Positions 42,880-53,939 of a stretch of DNA of 64,000 bases are shown piece after piece (the stretch's first letter is position 1; each line of letters starts with the position of its first letter). Below the pieces are notes generated by a model. The model did not search any database, was not told where the DNA came from, and was given only the letters and a program-made list of their open reading frames with translations. The stretch lies in NCBI GenBank assembly GCA_030704615.1, contig CM060732.1, positions 27,092,001 to 27,156,000 of the forward strand, read 5' to 3'. The position numbers and the translations under genes were made by a program. Origin of the DNA: Takakia lepidozioides. Its lineage: Eukaryota; Streptophyta; Takakiopsida; Takakiales; Takakiaceae.

Positions 42880-44545
42880 CTCAACCTGACTGTACTATTG
42901 GAAAGTATCCTCATTGCGACGGAGAGTAGCCTTCAGATCAGCAATAAGTTTCCCCTGCTTTACTGTCTCAGCCTTGGCCATCATACATCTCTCTGCTTGT
43001 CTGTTAACTTCTAACGCAGTTTGCTCCAGAGCAGTTGTTAGTGTGGCACATTGTATGGTCATTCTCTGATGAACTATCTTCAATTCTGTATGAAGCACCT
43101 TCACTTCCTGCAATTTGCCCTCATGCTTCACCTGCAATTGGTATAGCTGCTGCTTATGCGCTTCATGCAACTTCCCTTGCTCCAGACCTGCTTCAATCAG
43201 ATTCCTCTTTGCTAGCTGCAGGGCAGCCTTGGTGTCCTCCAATTCTTTCTACAACTTGAGGTTGGCCTCCACATCCACCTTGTTTGCACACTCAGTGGCA
43301 ATTCTAGCCTCAAACTCCTGCTTGAGTTCCTCTCTCAAAGCTGCCATTTGTGTAGATGGAACATGAGATTTCACATATGTGCCCAACAAATTGAGTGTTC
43401 TGCTTATGGAACTCATAAGCATGGCCTGCTGTGGGTCTTCATGGGAACCCTGTTGGTGGTCACCCTGATTCTCCACAGTGTGATGTTTCACCAACCATTC
43501 AGGCCATGTTCCCACAAGATCTTCGTCCTGGACGACCTCATTCTCCATAGGTGCTGCAGTGCCCCTACCTTCTACCTCTGGAACCTCCTCCACAGGTTCG
43601 GGCATCACATGCATAGTAGGGATTTCCTTGGTCAAACTCTGTATTTTTGGCACCACTGGTTCCCTGACCAAGCCAGAGTTTTCATAGAGAAAGTCCCCCT
43701 TCTCAATTTCTGCCACTACCTAGTGGGAATGTCCAGCCCTTCTCTTTCCAGAGCAATAGGCTCTGGTGTAACAGCATGTACTATCTGAGTGACCCCCGGA
43801 ACAATTGAGTCAACTGGCTGTGGTGGCTGTGGTATTGAGGTAACTTCTTCCTCCCTCTCCACAGGTCGTGCTTCCAGTAACAACACCCCTCTGTGCTGCT
43901 GTTCCCCATCCTGCACAAGAACTATGGAAACATCATCTTGTGGTTTCCTTGAAGCTAGTGGATCTGCCACAGTGGTATCCCGCTTCTGCCTCTTGGACTG
44001 GTGCTGCCCCTCCAATCCACCTTCACCATGTGAAGAGCCCTGCTCCTTAATTGCAGTGGTTGCTGTCTCAAACGCTCCCATCTCCTTACGTTCTCGCGCA
44101 TCAAGTATGCAAGAATCAAGGATAATTTGCGCAATTATTGGGCCAGACACTATGATCGGAGACTTAGCTACAGTGCCCTGTAACCGCTTCATCTCTTCCA
44201 CTAGACCATTGTACATCAACTCCGCCCAAGCTACATCCTCTCCCCTCAAGGCTTTCAGTATCTCCTCCATGAATGATCTGCTCAAGTACTGTTGGTTCTG
44301 TTTTATGGCAAACAAAATGTTCAGTATTTGGCCAACTTCTCTTAGCCCTGGGTACTCAGCCTTGGTGCAGGTGTATCCTTGAGTTTTAAAGAAACTCGTT
44401 TCTTGGAACAAATTGACCATTTGCAATCTTGCCCTGTGTTCATCCACATTCACATGCCCAGATGGCAATTCAAACAGTTGCTGCAAGTACTGGGGAGTAA
44501 TCTCTATATCTACTCCCCTCACCTGTGTAACTCCTGTCCTAGGCT
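42880..44545 (-). pseudogene. Third ORF of Athila-like element, N-terminal part, second copy
   Basis: Homologous to 20240-21930: FIQNFEPRTGVTQVRGVD, YLQQLFELPSGHVNVDEH, EYPGLREVGQILNILFAI, then the acidic middle and the coiled-coil REELKQEFEARIATECAN. Stops and frame changes occur near 43716 and 43249. The first ~170 residues of the first copy are replaced by a minisatellite at 44550. With 37000-38155 it forms one ORF interrupted by the chromovirus-like element and lacking ~580 bp in the middle. Confidence 0.65.
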
Positions 44546-44559
44546 CAAAGTTCTGAATG

Positions 44560-45390
44560 AATGCACCCTCTCTCTCTCCCTCACCACCTTTGTGCAGCAA
44601 TTCGAAGCAACGGGGGGGCAATTCGTAGGCACCCCAGCCCACATGGTTTTTTTTTTTGGATTTTGGGTGATGCAGGCACCCTCTCTCTCTCCCTCACCAC
44701 CTCTGTGCAGCAATTTGCAGCAAGGAGGGGGCAATTCGTAGCCACCTCAGCCCACATGGGTTTTTTTTTTTTGGATTTTTGGTGATGCAGGCACCTTCTT
44801 TCTCTCCCTCACCACCTCTGTGCAGCAATTCGTAGCTAGGGGGGGAGGAATTCGCAGCCACCCCAGCCCACATAACATTTTTTTTTTTTTCGATTTTGGG
44901 TGATGTAGGTACCCTCTCTTTCTCCCTCACCATCTCTGTCAAGCAATTCGCAGCACGGGGGGGGGGGGGGGGGGGGCTTGGCTGCACTACTGCGCGCAGA
45001 CACCCCAGCCCACGTGGGTTTTTTTTTTTAGTTTTGATCGGTGATGCAGGCACCCTCTCTCTCTCCCTCACCATCTCTGTCAAGCAATTTGCAGCAATGG
45101 GGGGCTGGCCGTGCTGGTGCATGCAGGCACCCCAGCCCACATGGGTTTTATTTTTTAGTTATTTTTGGTGATGCAGGCACCCTTTCTCTCTCCCTCACCA
45201 TCTCTATCAAGCAATTCGCAGCAACATGGGGCTGGCCACGTTGGTGCGCGCAGGCACCCCAGCCCACATGGGGTTTTATTTATTTATTTTGGGAATTGCA
45301 GGCACCCTCTCCATTTGTCTCTCTCACGACCTACCTGATCGCATTCGCAGGAATGGGGAGCTGGCTGCGGTGATGCGCGCAGCGACTGAT
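44560..45390. repeat. ~120-bp minisatellite with poly-G and poly-T tracts
   Basis: About seven units, each with GCACCCTCTCTCTCTCCCTC, ACCACCTCTGTGCAGCAATT, a G run (up to 18 G at 44957-44976) and a T run of 8-13, then CAGCCCACATGGG. Units begin near 44563, 44672, 44790, 44910, 45050, 45178 and 45301, so the period is 109-140 bp. Open frames across it are artefacts. 45391-45771 holds no recognised gene. Confidence 0.8.
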
Positions 45391-45771
45391 CTCCGTGTCT
45401 CGCCCCCTCGCCCCACGGACGTTGGCTGCTTCTCTCTGGTCGCTGGCAGCTACCGTCCTCTTGCTCGGGTCTGGTACTCCCTGCCTCCGCCTCTATGTTT
45501 TGTGATTCAGGGCTTGTGAGAGAAGACTCGTCACTAACGGCTACATTATTGTGTTTTCCTACTTTTTATATTTCTACTTGTATGTCCCATGGTCTGTATT
45601 TGGTGTAGTTTTTTAATTATTTATTGGTTTATTTGATGTTGATACATTGTAGTGTCTTTTCCAATGTATAATTCTTTTTTGCTCTATTAAAATCCATGTA
45701 ATACTCTACAGTCTTCACTATGCTTTTTAGGATATTTTCTTTGAATTCATATGTTGTAGTTCATTTCAGAC

Positions 45772-46524
45772 ATGGCCAAGGATTCGGAGAAGACCCCTAC
45801 TGCAAAGAAAAGGAAAAAACCAGAAGCAAACCCGTATCGCTCAAGTACACGAAAGAAATCTGGTTTGACCCCCCGGCCTTCCCCTCCTCCTGTGCTTGCT
45901 CCTTCATTTCATGAGCCCGAGAGTACCAATGGCCCCCCCGAGCACCGTGTTGATGATGATGCCCCCCTCTTGGGCCAAGGTGTTGTAGTTGAAGTGGCTC
46001 CTGTGCCGGATACTACTGGTACTATTGATGAGTCCACCATTGGGCCTGAAGTATCTAGCGCTACCCTCTCTCCTTTGTTAGAAGCATTGTATACGGGTAA
46101 TATAAAGATTTTTCAAGATGGTCATAGGATGGGCCAATTGGACATAGCTCCCGGTGCTTCTCCAACCACCGAGGTTAGGAGGGTTATGACACGTCAACGG
46201 GATTTGATGATCAATGCACACGAGAGAGAGAGGATGGAGAGGGGTCCCATACGTGGGGAGGTAGCTAGGCCGCTTGGCCCAAATGATGCTCATGTTGAAA
46301 GATTGGGGAGTTCTTCATGGCATGATGCATCTCATGGTACCCAAGGTGCCTCTCCCGCTCATGTCCATGATACCTCCATTGGTGGCCAGTCCTCGGCCAG
46401 GAAGGGCCTCGCATGCCAGCTCGCTGGTGTGACTCTAGCTAGTGGCAGTTGGGGTCAAGCCTCTTCTGAGGAGCAAGCACAACTCATGGCATCTTTGGCG
46501 GCAATGGGGGTTCCATTGCCATAA
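45772..46524 (+). CDS. Hypothetical disordered protein (250 residues)
   Basis: ATG at 45772 (MAKDSEKTPTAKKRKKPEA) gives a lysine-rich N-terminus that could be a nuclear localisation signal (AKKRKKPEANPYRSSTRKK), then Pro/Ser-rich sequence, a short perhaps helical block (LEALYTGNIKIFQDGHRMG, TRQRDLMINAHERERMERG) and an Ala/Ser/Gly-rich C-terminus ending at TAA. The frame is uninterrupted. Upstream 45540-45770 is AT-rich as expected for a leader. I recognise no family. It could be a gag-like protein of an unlisted element, since it is bordered by a minisatellite and an LTR. Confidence 0.4.
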   Translation: MAKDSEKTPTAKKRKKPEANPYRSSTRKKSGLTPRPSPPPVLAPSFHEPESTNGPPEHRVDDDAPLLGQGVVVEVAPVPDTTGTIDESTIGPEVSSATLSPLLEALYTGNIKIFQDGHRMGQLDIAPGASPTTEVRRVMTRQRDLMINAHERERMERGPIRGEVARPLGPNDAHVERLGSSSWHDASHGTQGASPAHVHDTSIGGQSSARKGLACQLAGVTLASGSWGQASSEEQAQLMASLAAMGVPLP

Positions 46525-46767
46525 ATGGGACAACTTTTGGCACCTGAACTCGAGGTGCCTGAGATGCCCGCGCTCAGGCCCAGGGATACCATCGCCTCGG
46601 AGCATCATGAGGCCAGTATCTCTCTCGCCATTTTGTTGTATTGCCTACACATTCTTTTTGTTTTTGTTATTTTTATTTGGTTTGTGTACATGACTTGCAG
46701 AGATTGGCCAAGGGCCTCACAAAACCCATTGTAATTGCAGGCTCCATTTGTGGACCCGGTGCCTGTG

Positions 46768-47650
46768 CTGTCCAGGACTTAGACAGATTACGACATCTGT
46801 GGGGTATCCTTAATTTTGCGCAGACCTTAAGGTGTGGCATACTCAGACCAACACAAGCCTTAAGGGTGGCAGTCACGGACCAGCAACGGCCTTAGGGGGT
46901 GTCAATTCATACTCACATGGGCAGCAGTCATAGGCTTACACAGCCCGTCACAGCCAGTCACGACACACACAGCCCGACACAACCCGACACAACAGACACA
47001 GCCCATCAGAGCAGTCACAGCAGACACAGCCAGTTATAGTATTCACAGGGAACTGTTATCACGGGAGGGAACGACTGTGTGGGAACATCATCTGCAGAGG
47101 GAACGTGCATACTGTCTTGGATGACAGTTAGTTAGTTAAGCGGTTAGAACAACTTACAAGTAGAATATGTAGAGTAGCTACATGGAGGGATCATTTCTTG
47201 GAGCACGATCTTGGAGCACAGGGACGAGAGAGCACACGGAGGAGAGGAGACGATACGATGTAGTTTGAGACATGCAAGCTTATAGAGGATACTGTAGGGT
47301 AGAATAGAGACACCATGGCTGCGGCCTGATCTGTGATAGATATTAATGTGATGCTTATTTCATACTCACAATGCGTAGAGAGAACTGAAAGAAGCTGTGG
47401 GATGCCTAGATAGAGGTGAAACAATGAACCAGAAGGTTGCATAAGCAACCAGAGACGTAACCTTAAGCCATCAGGGCTTCAGTTCCAAATATGAAGGTAA
47501 ACAAGATAAAATAAAGAAGACCGCCCCATGATACATTAGATGCAGGTCATGACTGACTGTTCTGAGCGGGCTGAGTGCTTAGAGATATCCAACTCTTCTA
47601 TCTTGGAGTTTCAGATAGCTAAGGGATGGGTGAGTAAAAGCCGCTCAACA
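46768..47650 (+). repeat. LTR of outer plus-strand Athila-like element
   Basis: Ends CTCAACA at 47650 followed by TTTGGCGACCATATTGGGG. The 5' part is recognisable from TGTGGGGTATCCTTAATTTT and CACAGCC repeats (46935-47040), but the expected TGTTAGAGGG start is degenerate, so the left boundary is approximate. Confidence 0.7.
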
Positions 47651-48141
47651 TTTGGCGACCATATTGGGGAACTGAGTCAAGAACAACCAGATATGTCAGG
47701 CATCTGGTGGGATCATGGAGGATGGAGAATCAAAGAATTTGATGTGAATCAAATTCCGTGTGAAACAGATAAAGAAAGATTGGCCAAGCAATTCTTTCAA
47801 AGGTTCTTGGAGTTGCCAGACGGTTGTAAAGAAACATTCTTAAGAGAGTGCATGATGCTGATCCTGAGTGGCGATTAGAGAAAGGAGTGGTAAAGATTAA
47901 TCAAGTAGCCTATAGGGGAAGAGCAAGATGGTTGCCAACACTTGTGTATGTGATAGCATTGCTATCCATTAAGCGAGTAGAGTTCGAAAGCTGGGAGGAA
48001 CAGAAGGTGAATGTTTACACTCACATGCATGAAGAGCTTGCGTTGGTAAAGAACTGGATTCCCAAGGATATCTTGTGGATCAAACTTACACCAAGAACAG
48101 CCTTTCAGACTTGTCTTCCATATGGTTACATGGTAACCTAG
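47540..48141 (+). pseudogene. ORF1 spanning LTR and PBS, outer element
   Basis: ATG at 47540 inside the LTR (MTDCSERAECLEISNS) reads through the PBS (SRSTFGDHIGEL) to a stop at 47878; homology then continues in another frame from 47848 (HDADPEWRLEKGVVKINQVA) to PYGYMVT at 48141. It matches the 239-codon ORF at 50028-50747. A frame shift near 47850 disables it. Confidence 0.55.
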
Positions 48142-48257
48142 ACTTCTAGTCTAGCCAGGAAAGCTCTGAAGCTTGAAAGAATACCAAGCATATACAAGAG
48201 GTACTACAGGAGAGAGTTTTGGGTACTACCTCATGCTAGACATGAAAGACATGGGAC

Positions 48258-49091
48258 ATGAGTGATGAAAGAGGAGCAAGAATTCACATATATTCAACAA
48301 AAAAAGAAGATTATTTAATAGGAGAGTCATCTGGGCCTCTCACACCACCAAGACCAAAGAGTATATCACCCATACCTGAAGATTCTAATTTGGACACCAC
48401 TCCACTTTATTCTTTAGAAGAAAGATTAAAAGATTTGGTGGAGGAAGAAGATCAACCAAGAGGGGAAAGATCTGAGTTATATCCATGGATTAAAGATTTG
48501 ACAAAAATCTTTGATCAGAGTTGGCGCGGTACACCTAGAGCAGGAACACCAGTTTCTGATGCACCAGTCAATGAAAGAGGGGAGAATGAAGAAGAGCCAT
48601 CGGAGAGTTCAGACTCTCCAACACCACTCCAATTGAGTTATATGAGCGAGGAAGAAGTAATCCAAGAACGGAACTTGGAAGATGAAGGCCGAGACAAAAA
48701 TGTGGAAGATGAAGGGTATGAAAGCATAGACCCACCAGAGGAAGTTGGCGTTGTAACCAGGACATCCCAACTTCTGGACCAGGATCAAGTGGAGCACTTG
48801 GATCACTGGCTAACAAAGGTGTCGGTCCGGGGGGATCAGGCGGGCAGCTTGGATCTGGCTTTAGAGGGACAGGGAGTGTGGGAAGCAATACAACTGGACC
48901 TTGGGGTGTTGCAAATATAGAAGAGCTTGAAATAGTGGGTCCAGAGGAACCAGCACCCACAGGAAGTGCACAAGGACCAGCATCCACAGGGGGGCCATAG
49001 GGGCCACCACCTGCAGAAGGTCCAGCACTAGTCACTGGCCAGGAAGTAGGGCTACAGATGGTGGCAGTAGTTCCAACACGGGTGAAGCCAC
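48258..49091 (+). pseudogene. Gag N-terminal region of outer element, interrupted by insertion
   Basis: Reads SGPLTPPRPKSISPIPEDSN, YSLEERLKDLVEEEDQPRGE, LQLSYMSEEEV, equivalent to 50840-51500 of the inner element. At 49050-49091 the sequence matches the inner element's 51485-51515 (ACACGGGTGAAGCCAC), then stops at the first base of another LTR. The rest of the outer element is not found downstream in this window. Confidence 0.7.
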
Positions 49092-50135
49092 TGTTAGAGG
49101 GTTGTTTGGGACTTTAACGCTTTTACAGGTTCTGTGGGGTACCCTTAATTTTTACACAGACTGAGACCAACAGGAGCCTTAGGGGTGACAGCAACAGGCT
49201 TTAGGGGGGGGTTACACAGCCAGTCACAGCCGCCACAGCCCGATACAGCTTTACACAGCCCGACACAGTTCGCCAAAGCTTCACACAGCCCGATATAGCT
49301 TTACACAGCCCGACACAGCCCGCCACAGCTTCGCACAGCCCGTCACAGCCAGTCACAGCCAACACAGCCCGACACAGCCAGTCACAGCCCGTCATAGCCA
49401 ACACAGCCCGATACAGCCTGACACAGCCGACACAGCCAGTCACAGCCCAACACAGCCTTACACAGCCAGTCACAGCTCGGCACAACTTGACACAGCCTGT
49501 CACGGTACATGGGGAATAGTTATCATTGGCAGGGAACGACTGTGAGGGAACGACATCTGTAGAAGGAACGTGTTACTTCAGGGATGACGGTTAATTAGTT
49601 AGGTGGTTAGAACAGCTGGCGGGCAGATAAGGGGAGCGGCAACGGAAAGAGGAACACTGGACGGGGGAGCGCTTCATGGTCAGGGAGGAGAGGACATCAA
49701 GGGGAGAGGAGGACGAGAGCAGATAGAAGGAGAAAATATGAACAGTAGATGCTTATTCCATGGAGAGCTGTAGTGATATTGTAGGGCAGATTAGAGTCAC
49801 CTTGACATTGGCCTAGTACCTGAAAAATCGTAATCTGATACTTATTCGATACAAGCACACTGTGTAGAGAGACATGAATGAAGCTGTGAAATGAATGCAT
49901 GATTAATTGGAATTAAGTAGATACTGAAGCAATCTGATGCTTCAGTATCAGATAAGGTGAATTGATAACATGAAGGCAAGAAGGAATACAAATGGGAAGC
50001 ACAACCATGATTCACTAGCTGCAGGTCATGACTGATTGTACTGAGCGGGCTGAGTGCTTAGAGATATCCAACTCTTCTATCTTGGAGTTTCCACCTCGGA
50101 TAGCAAAGGGATGGGTGAGTAAAAGCCGCTCGACA
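49092..50135 (+). repeat. 5' LTR of inner plus-strand Athila-like element (1044 bp)
   Basis: Starts TGTTAGAGGG, ends CTCGACA. U3 repeats of ~10 bp (CACAGCCCGA, CACAGCCAGT) fill 49212-49505. It is inserted in the gag of the outer element. PBS follows. Confidence 0.85.
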
Positions 50136-50747
50136 TTTGGCGACCATACTGGGGAACTGGGTCATGAACAACCAGATGTGACAGGTATCTGGTGGGATCA
50201 TGGTGGATGGAGAATTAAAGAATTTGATGTGAATCAAATTCCCTGTGAAATTGAGAAGGAAAGATTGTCCAAACAATTCTTTCAGAGGTTCTTGGAATTG
50301 CCAGACGGTTGTAAAGAAAACATTCTTAAGAGAATTCATGATGCTGACCCGGAGTGGGGTCTGGAGAAAGGAGTGATAAAGATTTATCAGGTGGCCTGTA
50401 GGGGAAGAGCACGTTGGTTACCAACACTGGTTTATGTGATAGCATTGTTATCCATTAAGCGAGTAGAGTTTGAAGGTTGGGAGGAAAGGAAGGTGAATGT
50501 TTATACTCATATGCATGAAGAGCTTGTACTGGTAAAGAATTGGATTCCTAAGGATATTTTGTGGATCAAACTCACACCAAGAACAGCTTTCCAGACTTGT
50601 TTGCCATATGGTTATATGGTAACAGAGACTTTTAGTATAGCCAAGGGTGCATTGAAGCTGAAAGAAACCCACGCATATACGAGAGATACTACAGAAGAGA
50701 GTTTTGGTTATTGCCACATTAACAGAAATGAAAGACATGGGACATGA
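50028..50747 (+). CDS. ORF1 overlapping LTR end and PBS (239 residues)
   Basis: ATG at 50028 lies 108 bp before the LTR end; the frame passes through the PBS and continues to TGA at 50745-50747. It reads MTDCTERAECLEISN, then GWVSKSRSTFGDHTGELG (PBS region), RLSKQFFQRFLELPDGCKE and LPTLVYVIALLSIKRVEFEG. Homologous frames exist in three elements, in all three starting in the LTR. The first part would be duplicated in the 3' LTR without function. The family is unknown to me. It may be an N-terminal gag extension, with later sequence (MDATPSFSLQERLREL) in another frame. Confidence 0.5.
   Translation: MTDCTERAECLEISNSSILEFPPRIAKGWVSKSRSTFGDHTGELGHEQPDVTGIWWDHGGWRIKEFDVNQIPCEIEKERLSKQFFQRFLELPDGCKENILKRIHDADPEWGLEKGVIKIYQVACRGRARWLPTLVYVIALLSIKRVEFEGWEERKVNVYTHMHEELVLVKNWIPKDILWIKLTPRTAFQTCLPYGYMVTETFSIAKGALKLKETHAYTRDTTEESFGYCHINRNERHGT
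50138..50157 (+). promoter_or_regulatory. Putative primer-binding site
   Basis: TGGCGACCATACTGGGGAAC begins two bases after the LTR end. The pattern TGGCGAC..CTGGGGA is seen in plant Ty3/gypsy elements; I cannot assign the tRNA by eye. Confidence 0.6.
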
Positions 50748-50914
50748 GTGATGAAAGAGAAGCTAGACTCCAGAGATATTGAGCAAAAAGAGAAAGTTAT
50801 CTGAAAGCTAATTATCCATATCTTTGGGAGAGAGGAATAGACATAGGGGAATCATCTGGACCTCTCACACCATTAAGATCAGAGAGTAAATCACCCATAC
50901 CGGAAGAACTAGAG

Positions 50915-52685
50915 TTGGATGCCACTCCTTCTTTTTCTTTGCAAGAAAGATTAAGGGAATTGGTACATGAAGAAGATCAATCACGAGGTGAAAGATATGA
51001 GGTACATCCCTGGATAAAAGATTTGACAGAAATCTTTGATAAGAGTTGGCATGGAACACCAAAAGCAGGAACTCCAGTTTCTGAAACGGAAGGTGAAGAA
51101 GGAGGAGAGGATGTGGCAGAGTCAACAGAGAGTTCAGACTCTCCAATACCATTACAGTTGAGTTACATGAGTGAAGAAGAAACCCAAGGGCAGAACTTGG
51201 AGGATGAAAACAGAGAGAAGAAATTGGAGCACTTGGATCACAGGCCAACGAAGGTGTCGGCTCAGGGGGATCAGGCGGCAGCCTGGATCTGGCTCTGGGG
51301 GGACAGAGAGTGTGGGAAGTAGTGCAACTGGAGCTGGGAATACTGTGAATATCGTGGGGCCAGTAGCAGGGAGTGCTCAGGGGCCACCACTGGGTGGAAG
51401 ATCCACCACAACTACAACAGGTCCTCAAGGACCAGCACCAGCAAGGGGGCCAGCATCTGTCAATGGGCAGAGGGTAGGGCCACAGATGGCGTTACAACCA
51501 ACACGGGCAAAACCACATTTTCCAATATATTCAGGAAAAGGGGATCCTGATGTACACATTAGCCAATTTGAGCACATGTGTATTGTGAACAATGAGAATG
51601 GCGAGGATGCCAAGATGAGATTGTTTCCTTGTTCACTTATCAAGAAAGCAAGTGAATGGTATGCAAGATTCCCTGATAATCATTTCCTAACCTGGAATGG
51701 CTTGAATACAACATTCCGAAATAGGTTTAGGACAAGTAAAACTGAGGATGAAGTGTATGGAAGTTTACAACAGTTAAAGCAAAAGAAGCATGAAACTGTT
51801 GAGGAGTATATGGAAAAAATGGAATTGATGATGAAAAAGCTGGCTGCTGTACCAGCACCAGGTTTACAGAAGACTTGGTTTGTGAGTGGACTAAGACCAG
51901 AGTTGCAGAAGAAAGTGGATATGTTACCCCATAATACAGTGGAGGAGGCATTTGAAACAGCAAACAGAATTGAGCAATTGGGAATGCTCAGGAGAGACAA
52001 AAGGGATGATGATGACTCTGAGGATGAGTCAGATGAGGAAGAAGAGCAAGAGCTGAAAAGGAAGAGTAAGAGGAAGGAGAAGTTGAAGAGGGATAACTAT
52101 GAGAAAAGATTAGAAGAAATCTTGAAGAAGTATGCCACAGAGGCTGCAACACATTGGAGGAAGGGTGTTTGGTGTGCAAAGTGCCAGAATGAAGGCCATA
52201 CCACCACTGAATGCCACATGAAGGAGAAACACTGTACTATATGTAAAATGGATAACCATTCTACTGAGAATTATTACTACAACAGAATGACAACAGCTAG
52301 AGAACCTAGGCAAGTAAGGGTGCATCAAGTGCAGCCCCAGCCAAGAAGAAACAGTGATCAGGACCACTATGGTAGGCCTGGTGGTTATAACAATGGCATG
52401 GAAGGGAGAGGTAATTCAAGAGGGAATTACCAAGGAAATTCCAGAGGCAACTATCAGGGTAATCCAAGGGGGAATTACCAGCCAGGGAATCAGGATTACA
52501 GAAATAATCCTAGAGCAGACCAAGGGCGAGGACCCAATGGTGAAGAACTGTGTTACTATTGTAATCAGGCAGGACATCGCAAAGCAGCCTGTTCATTTTG
52601 GATTAGACACCAGAATGAGATGAAAGCTCCTGTGAATGAGGGCCCAGTGGTGCAGCTCACATGGTTAGGCCATGTGTTGTACTAG
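50915..52685 (+). pseudogene. Gag of inner Athila-like element
   Basis: N-terminal part (frame to ~51250) reads SFSLQERLRELVHEEDQS; after a frame change the main frame reads KPHFPIYSGKGDPDVHISQF, KKASEWYARFPDNHFLTWNG (retrotransposon gag domain), KKHETVEEYMEKMELMMKKL, a charged region and three knuckles: CAKCQNEGHTTTEC (intact), CTICKMDNHSTENY (last Cys lost), CYYCNQAGHRKAAC (intact). RGNYQGN repeats precede the third. The related minus copy keeps the Cys lost here but has lost a different one. Capsid and RNA packaging role by family. Confidence 0.75.
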
Positions 52686-53939
52686 AAGTAAGTACAATGA
52701 TAGTAACGAGAAGCAAAGCCAAACTAATACCTCCAGTAGTTGAGGAAGATGATGATAATGAAGATGACAGTGATGTGCCTGAAAATGATGAGGCTTGGAG
52801 AGATGAGAAGGAACTGCACAAGGAAGTGACAGATACCATAAGGGAAATGCAGAAGAGTACTGATATTCCTATGGTAGATTCCTCTGATTCTGATGGAGAA
52901 GAAGAAGTGAGTGAGGATGAAAGGAAAAAAGAAGCTGCAGACATGCAGAGTAATGAAGGGACTTTGGCTGAAGTAATATGCCAGACCAAAGCAGAGATTA
53001 CCATTGGACAGCTATTGGCTGTGGCACCTTATTGTAGACACAGGCTGTATCAAGCAATCAATCGAACTGCCCATGTGACAGGAAACACAGACCTGAACAG
53101 CAAGGTGACCAGTTATAATGTGAAGCCGGAAGGGCGAGAAACAGTCAGGGACTTTGATGATTCTATGCCAGTAATCCAATTGAGAATTGGAAGCACAGAA
53201 CTAACTGATGTACTGATAGATGGAGGCTCTGGAGTGAATATCATGACAGACCAATTAAGGCAGAAGCTTGGTCTAAGTAACATGAAACCAGCCCCATTTT
53301 ACAGTAACAATGGCAGATCAAAGAAGTGTACAACCATTGGGATTGATAAGAGGAGTTAATATACAGATTCAAAAGATGATCTTTATGATCACAATAACTG
53401 TGCTAAAAATGGATGAAGCCATGGAAGCTTACTCCTTATTGTTGGGACGTCCGTGGCTGAAACAGGCCAAGGTATTCCATGACTGGAATTCCCAGTTACT
53501 AACTGTGCATAATGGGATGCACAAGATACAAATTACCACAAAGAAATCTAGTAGATTACCTGCTACGAGAAGACCTCGAGGGGTCAGGGAGTATGACTGG
53601 AGGGGAGGACTGGATGAGGAGCAGGAAGCTACCCTGTTCGCTGTACACCCAGAGTGGGAGCAGGTTGCAGAGATGCAGCTGGAAGGCCTAAGTTGTTTAA
53701 AAGGTATCTGCTGTGGTGTAGTGACAACAACACCAATTGAAGGTGAAATAAGCAGCTACCCACCACATTTCTATGAAGAAAGAGAAGGAGAAGTGGAAAT
53801 CCTAGAAGAACCAGCCACTATGAGTTTACAGGATGAAGTGGTGACTGGTTGGACAATCACAGCTGATGAGCAGGTGAGGGAAGTGAAGTGTGAACTGGGA
53901 ACTGAAGGAGGAACCGAGGATGGTGAAGGTAGGGGCTGA
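52661..53939 (+). pseudogene. Aspartic protease region of inner Athila-like element
   Basis: First frame 52661-53359: an acidic region (DDNEDDSDVPENDEAW), then VLIDGGSGVNIMTDQLRQKL, with DGGSG in place of the usual DTG/DSG active site, typical of this lineage. A T-run (CCATTTTAC near 53297) shifts the frame; homology continues in 53310-53939 (VQPLGLIRGVNIQIQ, YSLLLGRPWLKQAKVFHDW). A second shift near 53900 leads to RT. The LGRPWL block is normal after gypsy proteases. Confidence 0.7.

Noticed and set aside
44519-45373. Frames across the minisatellite
   Set aside because: They repeat with the satellite unit and contain poly-Lys/poly-Gly from homopolymer tracts.
49201-49503. Cys/Val-rich 100-codon minus frame
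   Set aside because: Translation of the 10-bp LTR U3 repeat (TGCVKLCRAV).
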